Both the position numbers and the translations under genes were made by a program. Source: Pseudomonas graminis (lineage in GTDB: Bacteria > Pseudomonadota > Gammaproteobacteria > Pseudomonadales > Pseudomonadaceae). Taken from it: a stretch of 64,000 nucleotides of DNA. Location of the stretch: the NCBI RefSeq assembly GCF_900111735.1, contig NZ_FOHW01000005.1, positions 124,001 through 188,000 on the forward strand, written 5' to 3'. Shown in pieces: positions 11,680 through 25,048 of this stretch. Position 1 is the stretch's first letter. Each line of letters begins with the position of its first letter. The notes beneath the pieces are model-generated. The model saw only the letters and a list, made by a program, of their open reading frames with translations, was not told the DNA's origin and did no database searches.

Positions 11680-13359
11680 TCAGGCATCAGCTTTCTTGGC
11701 TTTCGCTTCGATGCTGCGGGTGATGTACCACTGCTGGGTGATGGACAAGGTGTTGTTCACAACCCAGTACAGCACCAGACCAGCCGGGAACCACAGGAAG
11801 AAGAACGTGAAGATGATTGGCATCAGCTTCATGACCTTGGCCTGCATCGGGTCCGGAGGTGTCGGGTTCAAACGCTGCTGGATGAACATGGTAGCGCCCA
11901 TGATGATCGGCAGGATAAAGAACGGATCTTTGATCGACAGGTCGGTTATCCACAGCAGCCAAGGCGCCTGGCGCATCTCGACGCTTTCAAGCAGTACCCA
12001 GTACAGCGACAGGAACACCGGCATCTGTACCAGAATCGGCAAGCATCCACCCAACGGGTTGATCTTCTCTTTCTTGTACAGCTCCATCATCGACTGAGAC
12101 AGCTTCTGACGATCGTCACCATGTTGCTCTTTCAACGCGGCAAGGCGTGGAGCGACTGCACGCATGCGTGCCATGGACTTGTAACTGGCCGCCGACAGAG
12201 GGAAGAAAAGCCCTTTGATCAACATGGTCAGGAAGATGATCGACCAGCCCCAGTTACCGACGATGCTGTGGATATGTTGCAGCAGCCAGAAAATAGGCTG
12301 GGCAATGAACCACAAAATGCCGTAATCCACTGTCAGTTCCAGACCTGGGGACAACTCTTTCAGGACTGCCTGACTCTTCGGACCGGCATAAAGCGTTGTA
12401 GTCGTCTCGGCTTTTGCGCCAGGTGCGACCGTCATTGCCGGACCGGTGAAACCGATAATGTAATTACCTGCACTGTCTTTACGGGTTGTGACGGTGTTGC
12501 TGTCAGCCTTGTTCGGGATCCAGGCGGTCACGAAGTAGTGTTGTAGCCAGGCGACCCATCCACCCTGGACAGTATCCTTGACCGACCCTTTGTCGATGTC
12601 CTTCATGGAAACCTTTTTATAGGGTTCCGAAGGTGTCCACATCGCAGCACCCAGGTAGGTGGCGGTGCCAGTAGCGGTAGTCGAGGATGGATCAGCGCTC
12701 GCATCGCGTTTCAGCTGGGCGAACAGGTTACCGTTCCAAGGCTGCGCGCTCTGGTTGTCAATCACGTAAGAGACGGTCAGGTCATACAGCCCGCGTTTGA
12801 ACGTGAAGCGCTTGATGTAGCTAATGCCGCCATCGCTGAATTTCAGGTCAACGACCAAGTCGTTCTGTCCATCAGCCAGCTGGTAGCTTTTTTGCGTGGC
12901 CGAGTAAACAGGACGACCAGTGGATCGGGCATCAGGACCATTGGCGCCAGTCAGGCCGCTCTGGGCGAGGAAAATCCGCTCACCGCCGTTATCGAACAGC
13001 TGGAAAGGAATTTCGGGGTGATCCTGACGGCGTGGATAGAGCGGCAAACGAAGTTGCACCACGTCGCCACCTACCGGATCAATTTCCAGATTGAGGACGT
13101 CTGTCTTCACCTGAATCAGATCTTTGCTGGCGGCCACCGGGATTTCAGCCGGGGCAGCCACTTCTCCGGTGGCGCTAGGAACGTCTGCATTGGCAGTCGC
13201 TGAACCTTGCGGAGCATCAGGAATAGCGGATGTATTGGTGTTGGCAGCAACATTCTGAGTCGGCAAGGCAGCCTGACCATAGTCCTGGTTCCATTTCAGG
13301 ACACCGACATAGGTCACGATTGCCAGGGCGACGATCAGGATCGTGCGTTTAATATCCAT
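11680..13359 (-). CDS. yidC: Membrane protein insertase YidC
   Basis: It inserts and folds inner-membrane proteins alone or with SecYEG, including Fo c from the neighbouring atp operon. The 559-residue protein starts MDIKRTILIVALAIVTYVGV (TM1). A large periplasmic beta domain follows, then the conserved C-terminal five-helix insertase core (from about 355, GWSIIFLTMLIKGLFFPLS, through PVFLSLYWVLLES). It is 2 nt from yidD. A DnaA box sits at 11946-11954. Confidence 0.98.
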   Translation of the reverse strand: MDIKRTILIVALAIVTYVGVLKWNQDYGQAALPTQNVAANTNTSAIPDAPQGSATANADVPSATGEVAAPAEIPVAASKDLIQVKTDVLNLEIDPVGGDVVQLRLPLYPRRQDHPEIPFQLFDNGGERIFLAQSGLTGANGPDARSTGRPVYSATQKSYQLADGQNDLVVDLKFSDGGISYIKRFTFKRGLYDLTVSYVIDNQSAQPWNGNLFAQLKRDASADPSSTTATGTATYLGAAMWTPSEPYKKVSMKDIDKGSVKDTVQGGWVAWLQHYFVTAWIPNKADSNTVTTRKDSAGNYIIGFTGPAMTVAPGAKAETTTTLYAGPKSQAVLKELSPGLELTVDYGILWFIAQPIFWLLQHIHSIVGNWGWSIIFLTMLIKGLFFPLSAASYKSMARMRAVAPRLAALKEQHGDDRQKLSQSMMELYKKEKINPLGGCLPILVQMPVFLSLYWVLLESVEMRQAPWLLWITDLSIKDPFFILPIIMGATMFIQQRLNPTPPDPMQAKVMKLMPIIFTFFFLWFPAGLVLYWVVNNTLSITQQWYITRSIEAKAKKADA

Positions 13360-13361
13360 GA

Positions 13362-13607
13362 TTACTCGGCCATCGAAGAGGAACGGGAGGTGGGAGCAGG
13401 TGGAACCGGGTCATAACCACCGGGATTCCACGGATGACACCGACCTAAGCGACGTAAGGTCAGCCAGCCACCACGCACCAGACCATAATTTTCAATGGCC
13501 TCGTACGCGTAGCAGGAGCAACTGGGGTAGAAACGACAGTGACTGGCCATCAGAGGACTGATGGCATAGCGGTAAAACTGGATCGGAACGAGCGCCAGTT
13601 TACGCAT
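13362..13607 (-). CDS. yidD: Membrane protein insertion efficiency factor YidD
   Basis: This small membrane-associated protein aids YidC-dependent insertion. The 81 residues contain the family block [18 protein letters not shown] and a [15 protein letters not shown] tail. It overlaps the 3' end of rnpA by 8 nt and is 2 nt from yidC, the standard rpmH-rnpA-yidD-yidC arrangement. Confidence 0.96.
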   Translation of the reverse strand: MRKLALVPIQFYRYAISPLMASHCRFYPSCSCYAYEAIENYGLVRGGWLTLRRLGRCHPWNPGGYDPVPPAPTSRSSSMAE

Positions 13608-14004
13608 CAGGACTGTCTACCCCCGCAGTTTCGGTTTTAAGTTCGGGATTGGGCCGGCTACGCGCCAGACGTTTCCAGAGCTTGCCGAAATGCTGAATCA
13701 ATTCGGGGTTTTCAATATCACCCAAGCCTTTGCGTGCGACGACGACGATATCCCATCCGACCAGGTTGTCCTGGTGAAGGCGAAACGACTCACGCATCAG
13801 GCGTTTCAAACGGTTGCGCTCGACGGAGAGCTTCACGCTCTTCTTCCCGATCACCAGCCCGAGACGGGGATGATCAAGGTCGTTGTTGCGCACAAGGAGC
13901 AGGAGATTTTTCCCCGGAACCTTGCCGGTGGGGGAGTCAAAGACTGCCTTGAAATGCCGGGGTGTCAGCAAGCGCTTTTCCCGACTGAAGTCCTGACTCA
14001 CCAC
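13600..14004 (-). CDS. rnpA: Ribonuclease P protein component
   Basis: This protein cofactor of RNase P binds precursor tRNA 5' leaders. It has 134 residues beginning [21 protein letters not shown]. The RNR motif region reads [16 protein letters not shown]. It lies 13 nt downstream of rpmH and overlaps yidD. Confidence 0.97.
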   Translation of the reverse strand: MVSQDFSREKRLLTPRHFKAVFDSPTGKVPGKNLLLLVRNNDLDHPRLGLVIGKKSVKLSVERNRLKRLMRESFRLHQDNLVGWDIVVVARKGLGDIENPELIQHFGKLWKRLARSRPNPELKTETAGVDSPDA

Positions 14005-14017
14005 CTGTGCCGATTAA

Positions 14018-14152
14018 TCAAACTGCCAGACGCTTACGGCCTTTGGCGCGACGACGCGACAGAACTGCGCGACCGTTTTTGGTGGCCATACGAGCACGGA
14101 AACCGTGGGTGCGAGCGCGCTTGATAGTGCTGGGTTGGAAAGTACGTTTCAT
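14018..14152 (-). CDS. rpmH: 50S ribosomal protein L34
   Basis: This 44-residue basic ribosomal protein begins [18 protein letters not shown] and ends [11 protein letters not shown], matching L34 in length and sequence. It is short and easily missed. It is divergent from dnaA across the origin, 13 nt upstream of rnpA, and heads the rpmH-rnpA-yidD-yidC operon. Confidence 0.97.
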
Positions 14153-14737
14153 GGCGTGTTACCTGGTTCGTCCACAACGGGCCGGAATGGCCCCCGTTTT
14201 AAGAGACCGGGGATTCTAGAGAAAGCGGGCTCGCAGGTCAATTTCCAACCAACGTTTCTTGCATTTAGTTCCTGAGTGCAATTCGACGACAGCGGCCAAT
14301 CCGTCGAAGCATCCTCGGATGCGTAGATATAGAAATAAAGAAGGAAGGTATTTAAAGCTTTTTTGTAAAGCTTATAAAAGCTTAAGGAGAGGTTTTCTGT
14401 GGATAAAAGCCTGAAGGCCTTTATTTGCCTGATGTACAGAGGAATGAAACTCTGTCCACAAGCAGTGCTCCTGCTGTGCGGCAGCTGAATACAAGCTGTG
14501 CGTAAACCAGTTAGTTATCCACAAGTGCTTTATCCACAGATTTCAGCGCAGTGTTATGCAGAGAGCTGAAGCGTGGTTATCCACAGACCTTAACTATCCA
14601 CCGGCCGTCATCTTTTTCAGTGCTTTACGGTGGGTTTAGTGCGTTCGCGCCCTACCTTCGTGTGGATAAGTCAGCTACGGGTGGTTACAATGGCGGCTTG
14701 TTTTTGCCGCGCCGGCTTCAGAATCTAGGGGATATTT
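14153..14737. other. oriC: Chromosomal replication origin oriC (rpmH-dnaA intergenic)
   Basis: This 585-base intergenic region holds five exact DnaA boxes: TGTGGATAA at 14398-14406 and 14661-14669, and TTATCCACA at 14515-14523, 14530-14538 and 14577-14585. An AT-rich stretch (about 14326-14390) is a candidate unwinding element. Pseudomonas origins have been mapped between rpmH and dnaA, which agrees with this. Genes diverge from here (rpmH leftward, dnaA rightward). The region also contains the rpmH and dnaA promoters. Confidence 0.93.
14661..14691 (+). promoter_or_regulatory. Probable dnaA promoter overlapping a DnaA box
   Basis: A -10-like TACAAT at 14686-14691 lies 17 nt from TGGATA (14663-14668), a 4/6 match to the -35 consensus that falls inside the DnaA box TGTGGATAA (14661-14669). 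This suggests DnaA represses its own promoter. The leader is about 40 nt, with GGGGA before the GTG start. The promoter call is by eye. Confidence 0.5.
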
Positions 14738-16273
14738 GTGTCAGTGGAACTTTGGCAGCAATGCGTTGAGCTTTTGCGCGATGAGCTGCCTGCCCAGCAA
14801 TTCAACACCTGGATCCGTCCTTTACAGGTTGAAGCCGAAGGCGATGAACTGCGCGTGTATGCGCCCAATCGATTTGTCCTGGACTGGGTTAATGAGAAGT
14901 ACTTGGGTAGGTTGCTCGAGTTGCTGGGCGAGCACGGTCAGGGAATTGCGCCGGCACTGTCTTTATTAATAGGCAGCAAGCGTAGCTCTGCCCCACGTGC
15001 CGCCCCGAACGCACCGCTAGCTGCGGCGGTAGCCGCATCTCAGGCGGCTGAGATTGCAGCCACCAGCGAAGCGCCGGTTGCAGCGCGAGCTCCGCAATCC
15101 GTCGCGACGCCCGCTCCGATGATTCAGACCTCTCTGAATGTCGAGGATGAGCCTTCCAGGGCGAGCTTCGATCCGATGGCTGGCGCCAGCTCCCAGCAAG
15201 CGCCTGCGCGCGCGGAGCAGCGTAATGTTCAGGTTGAGGGCGCGCTGAAGCACACCAGCTATCTCAACAGGACCTTCACATTCGAAAACTTTGTTGAGGG
15301 CAAGTCCAACCAACTGGCGCGGGCTGCCGCCTGGCAGGTTGCCGACAATCCCAAGCATGGCTACAACCCGCTCTTCCTTTATGGTGGTGTAGGCCTGGGT
15401 AAAACTCACTTGATGCATGCTGTGGGTAACCACCTGCTCAAGAAGAACCCGAATGCCAAAGTGGTGTATTTGCACTCCGAGCGATTTGTGGCGGACATGG
15501 TCAAAGCGCTACAGCTCAATGCCATCAATGAGTTCAAACGCTTCTACCGTTCCGTCGACGCACTGCTGATTGATGACATTCAATTCTTCGCGCGCAAGGA
15601 ACGTTCCCAGGAAGAGTTTTTCCACACCTTCAACGCGCTTCTCGAAGGTGGTCAGCAGGTCATTCTCACGAGCGACCGCTACCCCAAAGAAATCGAAGGT
15701 CTTGAAGAGCGCCTCAAGTCACGTTTCGGTTGGGGCCTTACGGTTGCCGTTGAGCCCCCGGAGCTGGAAACGCGGGTCGCGATTTTGATGAAGAAGGCGG
15801 ATCAGGCGAAAGTCGATCTCCCTCACGACGCTGCGTTTTTTATTGCGCAGCGAATCCGTTCCAATGTGCGTGAGCTCGAGGGTGCGCTCAAGCGCGTCAT
15901 CGCTCACTCGCACTTCATGGGCCGGGACATCACGATCGAGCTGATCCGCGAGTCATTGAAGGATTTGCTCGCGTTGCAGGACAAGCTGGTGAGTGTGGAT
16001 AACATTCAGCGGACTGTTGCCGAGTACTACAAGATAAAGATCTCCGATCTGCTGTCCAAACGCCGTTCCAGGTCCGTCGCAAGACCGCGGCAAGTGGCAA
16101 TGGCCTTGTCAAAGGAACTGACCAATCACAGCCTTCCCGAAATTGGCGATGTGTTTGGCGGCCGCGATCACACAACGGTCTTGCACGCGTGCCGAAAGAT
16201 CAATGAGCTTAAAGAATCCGATGCGGACATCCGCGAGGACTACAAGAACCTGCTGCGGACTTTGACAACGTGA
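14738..16273 (+). CDS. dnaA: Chromosomal replication initiator DnaA
   Basis: It binds DnaA boxes at oriC, opens the duplex and loads helicase. It has 511 residues from a GTG start ([20 protein letters not shown]). Domain I spans about 1-80, an Ala/Pro-rich linker about 85-170, and the AAA+ domain has Walker A GGVGLGKT at 216-223 and Walker [10 protein letters not shown]. The C-terminal DNA-binding signature is [15 protein letters not shown]. One DnaA box lies in the gene (15994-16002). dnaN follows after 35 nt. Confidence 0.99.
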   Translation: MSVELWQQCVELLRDELPAQQFNTWIRPLQVEAEGDELRVYAPNRFVLDWVNEKYLGRLLELLGEHGQGIAPALSLLIGSKRSSAPRAAPNAPLAAAVAASQAAEIAATSEAPVAARAPQSVATPAPMIQTSLNVEDEPSRASFDPMAGASSQQAPARAEQRNVQVEGALKHTSYLNRTFTFENFVEGKSNQLARAAAWQVADNPKHGYNPLFLYGGVGLGKTHLMHAVGNHLLKKNPNAKVVYLHSERFVADMVKALQLNAINEFKRFYRSVDALLIDDIQFFARKERSQEEFFHTFNALLEGGQQVILTSDRYPKEIEGLEERLKSRFGWGLTVAVEPPELETRVAILMKKADQAKVDLPHDAAFFIAQRIRSNVRELEGALKRVIAHSHFMGRDITIELIRESLKDLLALQDKLVSVDNIQRTVAEYYKIKISDLLSKRRSRSVARPRQVAMALSKELTNHSLPEIGDVFGGRDHTTVLHACRKINELKESDADIREDYKNLLRTLTT

Positions 16274-16308
16274 TACCGACGCAGCTTATCAAGGCAAGGG
16301 ACTAGACC

Positions 16309-17412
16309 ATGCATTTCACCATTCAACGCGAAGCCCTGTTGAAACCCCTGCAACTGGTCGCGGGCGTCGTTGAACGCCGTCAGACCTTGCCGGTTCTTTC
16401 GAACGTACTACTGGTCGTTGAGGGCCAGCAGTTGTCTTTGACTGGTACTGACCTCGAAGTCGAGCTGGTCGGCCGCGTACAGTTGGAAGAGCCTGCAGAG
16501 CCGGGCGAGATCACCGTGCCTGCGCGCAAGCTGATGGACATCTGCAAAAGCATCCCAAATGACGCGCTCATCGACATCAAGCTCGACGAGCAAAAGCTGA
16601 TCGTCAAAGCTGGCCGCAGCCGATTCACGCTTTCCACTTTGCCTGCCAACGACTTCCCTACTGTCGAGGAAGGTCCTGGTTCGCTGACGTTCAGCCTTGT
16701 TCAAAGTAAATTGCGCCGTTTGATTGAGCGCACCAGCTTTGCCATGGCTCAGCAGGACGTTCGCTATTACCTCAATGGCATGCTGCTGGAGGTTCAGTCG
16801 GGCATTCTGCGCGCAGTGGCTACTGATGGGCATCGTCTTGCGATGTGCTCCATGGCTGCAGAGATCGAGCAGGCTGACCGTCACCAGGTGATCGTTCCGC
16901 GTAAGGGCATTCTGGAACTGGCGCGGCTGCTAACCGAGCAAGATGGGCTGGTCAGTATCGTGCTGGGTCAGCATCACATTCGTGCGACCACGGGCGAATT
17001 TACGTTCACATCCAAACTGGTTGACGGCAAATTCCCGGACTACGAGCGAGTGCTTCCCAAGGGCGGCGACAAGCTTGTTGTGGGTGATCGTCAAGCACTT
17101 CGAGAAGCGTTCAGCCGCACTGCGATTCTCTCCAACGAGAAGTATCGAGGCATTCGTCTTCAATTGGCCAACGGTCAGCTGAAGATTCAAGCGAATAACC
17201 CGGAGCAAGAAGAGGCCGAGGAAGAAATCAGCGTCGACTACAATGGCAGCTCTCTCGAGATCGGATTCAACGTGAGTTATCTGCTCGACGTACTGGGTGT
17301 CATGACCACGGAGCAAGTCCGTCTGATTCTCTCTGATTCGAACAGCAGCGCTTTGGTGCAGGAATCAGGTAATGACGACTCGGCCTACGTCGTCATGCCG
17401 ATGCGCCTGTAA
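16309..17412 (+). CDS. dnaN: DNA polymerase III beta sliding clamp
   Basis: This ring-shaped processivity clamp tethers polymerases to DNA. It has 367 residues, the usual length, starting MHFTIQREALLKPLQLVAGV and ending in the conserved YVVMPMRL, which contributes to the partner-binding pocket. It sits 35 nt after dnaA and 13 nt before recF, the canonical origin operon. Confidence 0.99.
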   Translation: MHFTIQREALLKPLQLVAGVVERRQTLPVLSNVLLVVEGQQLSLTGTDLEVELVGRVQLEEPAEPGEITVPARKLMDICKSIPNDALIDIKLDEQKLIVKAGRSRFTLSTLPANDFPTVEEGPGSLTFSLVQSKLRRLIERTSFAMAQQDVRYYLNGMLLEVQSGILRAVATDGHRLAMCSMAAEIEQADRHQVIVPRKGILELARLLTEQDGLVSIVLGQHHIRATTGEFTFTSKLVDGKFPDYERVLPKGGDKLVVGDRQALREAFSRTAILSNEKYRGIRLQLANGQLKIQANNPEQEEAEEEISVDYNGSSLEIGFNVSYLLDVLGVMTTEQVRLILSDSNSSALVQESGNDDSAYVVMPMRL

Positions 17413-17425
17413 CAGCAGTTGATTA

Positions 17426-20951
<3,526 letters not shown>

Positions 20952-20964
20952 GGTTCACCCGCTG

Positions 20965-21006
20965 ACAAAACAGCCCCAACGATGCGAATCGTTGGGGCTG
21001 TTTTGT
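20965..21006. terminator. Bidirectional terminator between gyrB and acyltransferase gene
   Basis: A perfect 19-bp inverted repeat (ACAAAACAGCCCCAACGAT and its complement) with a 4-nt loop carries A and T runs at its two ends. It lies 13 nt past the gyrB stop and 8 nt from the stop of the convergent acyltransferase gene. It can terminate both transcripts. Confidence 0.92.
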
Positions 21007-21014
21007 TTGAGGGT

Positions 21015-22163
21015 TCAGCTCACGATTTTGATGGGGTTAACTGCCGACGTGGTTCTTCCTCTCTTGGTCAACCGTTTGCCCCATTCAATCCCGCGCTGTT
21101 CAATGAGGCGGTGGCTGACCACAGATACGCCCACGATAATGATCAACAGAGCGAGGAGCAGAGCGTTGTCAGCCACTACGTTGTTCAAGGACAGCGTTGG
21201 ACTTGGCGCTCCTGCAGGATAAGTGACGATGGCGTAACCAGTGAGTTTCCCTACAAGCAGCATGGCGAGGGTAAAGGCGAATAGAACCATCGCATGGGTC
21301 ATGTAGATCGAGTAGGACAGCGCGCCCAGCTTCTCGAACGGGCGAGCCTTCAGCAAGGTCGAGATCACCCCTCCCTCAAAGGAGAAGATCAACATGAGCA
21401 CGCAGAAGCCCAACGTCAGAATGATCTGCTTGTGATCAATGTTACTCACCAGCAAGCTGACTATCAGGCAGATCCCTGCGACTTCCAGAGCCGTATGCAG
21501 CCAGCGCGGCAGGCTCATGTTGTGGATAACCCGGTAGAGGTGGTAAGTCAGCACGCCTGCAAAGAAACAAGACAGACCCTGCAGTGCGGGCTCCATCAGA
21601 TAGGCAAGTCCCAAGGCCAGGCACACCGTAGCCATCAACGAAATCATCGAAAATATCAGCGTGGCGAAGCGTGGGGTACACAAGAGGATCCCCGCGAAGA
21701 TCATGTAGATGTAGTACTCGACACTGATGCTCCAGGCGGGAAAGTTGAACGACTGGGGATTGAATCCTGGCCACCAGGATTGCAACAGCAGCAGGTTGGG
21801 AATGATTTCCTGGGGCGCGCGCTGCCCGGTGAAGCTGGGCTGATTGAACGCTATGCCGGCATGCTCCGCGCCCAGCTTCAGTACCTCCAGTGCGATAGCG
21901 AATACGAGGACAAAGACGTGCAACGGGTACAGTCGGAAGCTACGTGTGATGAAGAACTGCCTGAACTGGTCCGCGGTGGCCAGGCGCTGGGCATAGGTGT
22001 GAAACATGACAAAGCCGCTAAGGACGAAGAAAAAGCTCACCAGGTAATGAGCATTTCTGAAGAACGCCCACTCCCCGAAGCTTTGCGAAATATGGATGTG
22101 ATAAACCGCAACGCTTAGTGCGCAGATGCCCCTAAAACCGTCCAGCACTTGAAATCTCTTCAT
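21015..22163 (-). CDS. Acyltransferase family 3 membrane protein (first of two)
   Basis: A 382-residue multi-span protein of the acyltransferase-3 (OafA/NodX/WecH-type) family, which O-acylates surface sugars or other envelope molecules from the inner membrane. It begins MKRFQVLDGFRGICALSVAVYHIH. The RGICALSVAVYH segment holds the family arginine and histidine, and about ten hydrophobic helices follow. The substrate cannot be told. It is convergent with gyrB and 58 nt from the next acyltransferase, probably co-transcribed. It contains a DnaA box at 21521-21529. Confidence 0.88.
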   Translation of the reverse strand: MKRFQVLDGFRGICALSVAVYHIHISQSFGEWAFFRNAHYLVSFFFVLSGFVMFHTYAQRLATADQFRQFFITRSFRLYPLHVFVLVFAIALEVLKLGAEHAGIAFNQPSFTGQRAPQEIIPNLLLLQSWWPGFNPQSFNFPAWSISVEYYIYMIFAGILLCTPRFATLIFSMISLMATVCLALGLAYLMEPALQGLSCFFAGVLTYHLYRVIHNMSLPRWLHTALEVAGICLIVSLLVSNIDHKQIILTLGFCVLMLIFSFEGGVISTLLKARPFEKLGALSYSIYMTHAMVLFAFTLAMLLVGKLTGYAIVTYPAGAPSPTLSLNNVVADNALLLALLIIIVGVSVVSHRLIEQRGIEWGKRLTKRGRTTSAVNPIKIVS

Positions 22164-22221
22164 CTCGAACTCCCTGTCGAATCCATACTGAATGCGTTTA
22201 GATCCCCCCTCTGTGCGCGGG

Positions 22222-23340
22222 TCATCTTGCGCTACCCTTTCCGGCTTTAGGCCAAAGGGTTTTCACGGTGTCCAGGCAGCTGCTCAAAAACCAGGCAAGC
22301 TCACGGCGCCGTGCCATGGCTGGCCTCTCGATGAAGTGCCAAGAGAATATGGCGGCCAGTATCACAAGTGGAAAGGCGAGCAGCATCATGCTGAGAGGGC
22401 CGATGCCTTTGAACAGATCGGCGAGAATTTCCTGAATCGGGAAGCCGTAGATATAGGCGCCGTACGAGTAATCACCCAGCTGGTTATAACGGTCGATCGT
22501 GGGGTGCGTTGCGAACCCTAGGTAGAAAATCAGATACGTCCAAACCAGAACAAAGCATTCAAAGAAATAGGGTGTGCGCCATGTGCAGACGGCTAGTACG
22601 GCGAAAGGCAGGAAGCCAATGAGTCGATGCTGGATGTGCTGACGATATCGGTAGAAGGACATGCCCAGCACAAATGGCAAGCTCCACGTGAAGAAAGACT
22701 CGGCGCCGTAGAAGTCATTGAACAGCGCGTTGTTCAATTTCAGGGCTTTGAAGGCTACATACAGTGCCGCATAGAACATTAGAAAGCCGGCGAATTTACG
22801 CCCCTCACTGTAGAAGGCGGATGCGCCAAGCGCACTGACCAGCATGTAGAACGCCACCTCATAAAAGAGCGTCCACAGTGACCCGTTGATACCAGGCCAC
22901 GGGTTGTTCTCGAACACGCCAGGCAGGTGGAACTTCATGCTGAGCAGCGTCAAGTTGTGGGTCGCATAACCGTATGTTTCACCTGAGCGGAAATATTCCG
23001 ACGCACTCAGTGTCGTAAACATGGGCCCGATGAGGAACACGCTCAGCAGCAGCACAAGTGTCAGTCCAGGGTAGATCCGCAGAAACCGAGCGGTGAGGAA
23101 ATCCATCGTGCTGTCCGCGCGATCGCGGCTAAGCGAGATAAAAAAGCCGGAGATGCAGAAGAACGTGATCACCGCCACATCACCAAGGGAGAGGCCGAGC
23201 CAGTCAGAGAGCGGCTCGACCGCATCATGGCCGAGTGCGAGCGGGTAACCGTGGGAAATCAGTACCGCAGTGGCGGCAAGCATTCTGATCAGGTTGAAAT
23301 TGTTGTTTCGTCTGGACGCCAGGTCACCCAACGTACTCAT
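22222..23340 (-). CDS. Acyltransferase family 3 membrane protein (second of two)
   Basis: A 372-residue multi-span acyltransferase-3 protein. The start ATG at 23340 (MSTLGDLASRRNNNFNLIRM) is chosen because GGAGG lies 6-8 nt upstream; an ATG 14 codons further upstream lacks a site. NLIRMLAATAVLISHGYPLAL holds the family R and H, and SFLTARFLRIYPGL-like residues follow. It is only distantly like its neighbour, so this is not a recent tandem duplication. The pair may modify one surface glycan at different positions. Confidence 0.86.
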   Translation of the reverse strand: MSTLGDLASRRNNNFNLIRMLAATAVLISHGYPLALGHDAVEPLSDWLGLSLGDVAVITFFCISGFFISLSRDRADSTMDFLTARFLRIYPGLTLVLLLSVFLIGPMFTTLSASEYFRSGETYGYATHNLTLLSMKFHLPGVFENNPWPGINGSLWTLFYEVAFYMLVSALGASAFYSEGRKFAGFLMFYAALYVAFKALKLNNALFNDFYGAESFFTWSLPFVLGMSFYRYRQHIQHRLIGFLPFAVLAVCTWRTPYFFECFVLVWTYLIFYLGFATHPTIDRYNQLGDYSYGAYIYGFPIQEILADLFKGIGPLSMMLLAFPLVILAAIFSWHFIERPAMARRRELAWFLSSCLDTVKTLWPKAGKGSAR

Positions 23341-23678
23341 ACTGCCTCCGCGCGAAATCAGGGTCATGTCGGATCGATCCATTCACCGCTGTGACGCTCA
23401 CGCGGTCGGGGACGCGCGATATCGAGAGGGTTCTAAATGGTTTTGAGCTTGAACGATACACTGGGTAGGCTGCGCGTCTAATTGGCATCCCTAATGGGGC
23501 TGCGGATAAGCTGCATGCCTTGTCAGCCAATAATTTGGCCCTTAAACATGAACGATAGTTTTTGAGAGGCGGACGTGTCGGTAGGCCTTGATAGGCCACA
23601 TGCAGTGAAGGGAACCTAGATACCCGCCGAGTGAACCGTTTCATCAGGACAGATGGAAGACCAAGGAGCCTGAGTCAT
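23341..23678. other. Divergent intergenic region between acyltransferase and MFS genes
   Basis: 338 bases without a supported gene. It must hold the promoters of the leftward acyltransferase pair and the rightward transporter. AT content is higher around 23440-23560 than in nearby genes. A TTGAAC-GATACACT run near 23450-23464 could be part of a promoter, but no clear -35/-10 pair was identified. No operator palindrome was seen. Confidence 0.5.
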
Positions 23679-24866
23679 ATGTCGATTCGCAAATACCAGA
23701 AAGTACTGGCCATCCCTCGTGTGCTGCCTGCAACGTTGTTTATGTTCGTTGCGGGGCTGCCGCTGACCATCATGGGGCTCACGCTGAGCCTGCACGTTCT
23801 CAACGAAATGGGCGGCAGCTATTTTGATGCCGGCGTGGTGGGGACAGCGACCGCCCTTGGATTCGCGGTGGGATCTCCCCTGCTCGGCCGAATGATTGAC
23901 CGTCATGGACTACGCCCGGTGGTGGCCGTGTGCGGCACGCTATCGACCCTCGCCTGGATACTGCTTCCCATGGTGAGCTATTGGCTTTATGTGCTTCTGG
24001 CTTTCGTGGCCGGGCTGTTTACCGTGCCGACGGGATCGCTTGCCCGGCAGTTCGTCGCCAGCCTGGTGCCGGAAGATCAGCGCCGACCTGCTTACTCGCT
24101 CAACATGATGCTCATGGAGCTTTCATTCGTCATCGGGCCCGCCAGCGGTATTCTGTTGATCACTACCTATTCGGCTACTGCAACGCTGGCGGGAATCGGT
24201 CTCTGGCGAGCGCTCTCCTATGTTGTGCTCTACGTGTTGAACTGGCCTACGCGCAATGTGGACGAAGTCGCTGAAAATCCGGATCGCGTGCGACCTAAGC
24301 TCCGCACATGGATGAGCCGCCCTCTGATGGCCGTGATGTTTGTCAGCGCGGGTGCGTTGTTCGTGCTGTACGGCACCGAGCTGGCACTGATCGCCGTACT
24401 GCGCGCAAGCGATCAACTTGCCTTTACCGGGTATGTCATCGCCGCCATGTCCGTAGCGTCGATCGTGGGCGGGTATGTCCACGGTGTTGTCCACAGGTCG
24501 TGGTCACAAATGAAACTTGCCTTGGCGATGAGCCTGCTGCTGCTGCCCGTGGTGTTCTTTGACGACGTCTGGTGGTGGCTGATGCTCGCGCTATTGCCCA
24601 CCAACTTACTGTGCACGCCGACGTTGGCTGCAGGTTCGGAAGCGGTTGCCAAGCTGGCGCCTTCCAGCGTGAGAGGTGAAGTGATGGGGCTGCACGATTC
24701 GGCTTACCGAATAGGCCAGACGCTGTCCGCACCAATGGTGGGATTCGCGATCGACAGCGTTTCTCCCGCGATGGGATTTGTAGCGGCCGCGAGTGGAGGG
24801 ATTGTACTGGTCGGTATGGGGGCGTTATGCAGTCTGTGGGGATCAGCGCCGGCCAGAACGGCTTGA
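23679..24866 (+). CDS. Major facilitator superfamily transporter
   Basis: A 395-residue, about 12-helix MFS permease, probably an exporter. The start ATG at 23679 (MSIRKYQKVLAIPRVLPATL) follows AAGGAG by 11 nt. The loop 2-3 motif A reads GRMIDRHGLRPV at about residue 69-80. A second signature-like EVMGLHDSAYRIGQ occurs in the C-terminal half. The substrate is unknown. It is divergent from the acyltransferase pair and is part of the block that separates gyrB from plsC. Confidence 0.85.
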   Translation: MSIRKYQKVLAIPRVLPATLFMFVAGLPLTIMGLTLSLHVLNEMGGSYFDAGVVGTATALGFAVGSPLLGRMIDRHGLRPVVAVCGTLSTLAWILLPMVSYWLYVLLAFVAGLFTVPTGSLARQFVASLVPEDQRRPAYSLNMMLMELSFVIGPASGILLITTYSATATLAGIGLWRALSYVVLYVLNWPTRNVDEVAENPDRVRPKLRTWMSRPLMAVMFVSAGALFVLYGTELALIAVLRASDQLAFTGYVIAAMSVASIVGGYVHGVVHRSWSQMKLALAMSLLLLPVVFFDDVWWWLMLALLPTNLLCTPTLAAGSEAVAKLAPSSVRGEVMGLHDSAYRIGQTLSAPMVGFAIDSVSPAMGFVAAASGGIVLVGMGALCSLWGSAPARTA

Positions 24867-25037
24867 CTGGAACATCGGTCTTGGCTGCACAGGCTCAAGA
24901 CCGGTATTTTCAGCCCATTGGCTGTCGTTGGAAAAAACTTATGCACGTTTTGGACGCGGTAAGCGTCGTAAGAAATAAGTAATCAAATTAACGAGTTAGA
25001 CGCTAATTTATGGAATTTCAATTTATTCGTGCACAGG

Positions 25038-25046
25038 TTATCCACA
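25038..25046 (+). promoter_or_regulatory. DnaA box in MFS-plsC intergenic region
   Basis: An exact TTATCCACA sits 2 nt from the plsC stop codon, in an AT-rich tract (24976-25030). It is 10.6 kb from oriC. See the finding on DnaA box density. Confidence 0.7.
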
Positions 25047-25048
25047 AT

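Noticed and set aside
24793-24978. Small plus-strand frame after the MFS gene
   Set aside because: It overlaps the MFS 3' end out of frame and has no ribosome site; the basic tail HARFGRGKRRKK is probably chance.
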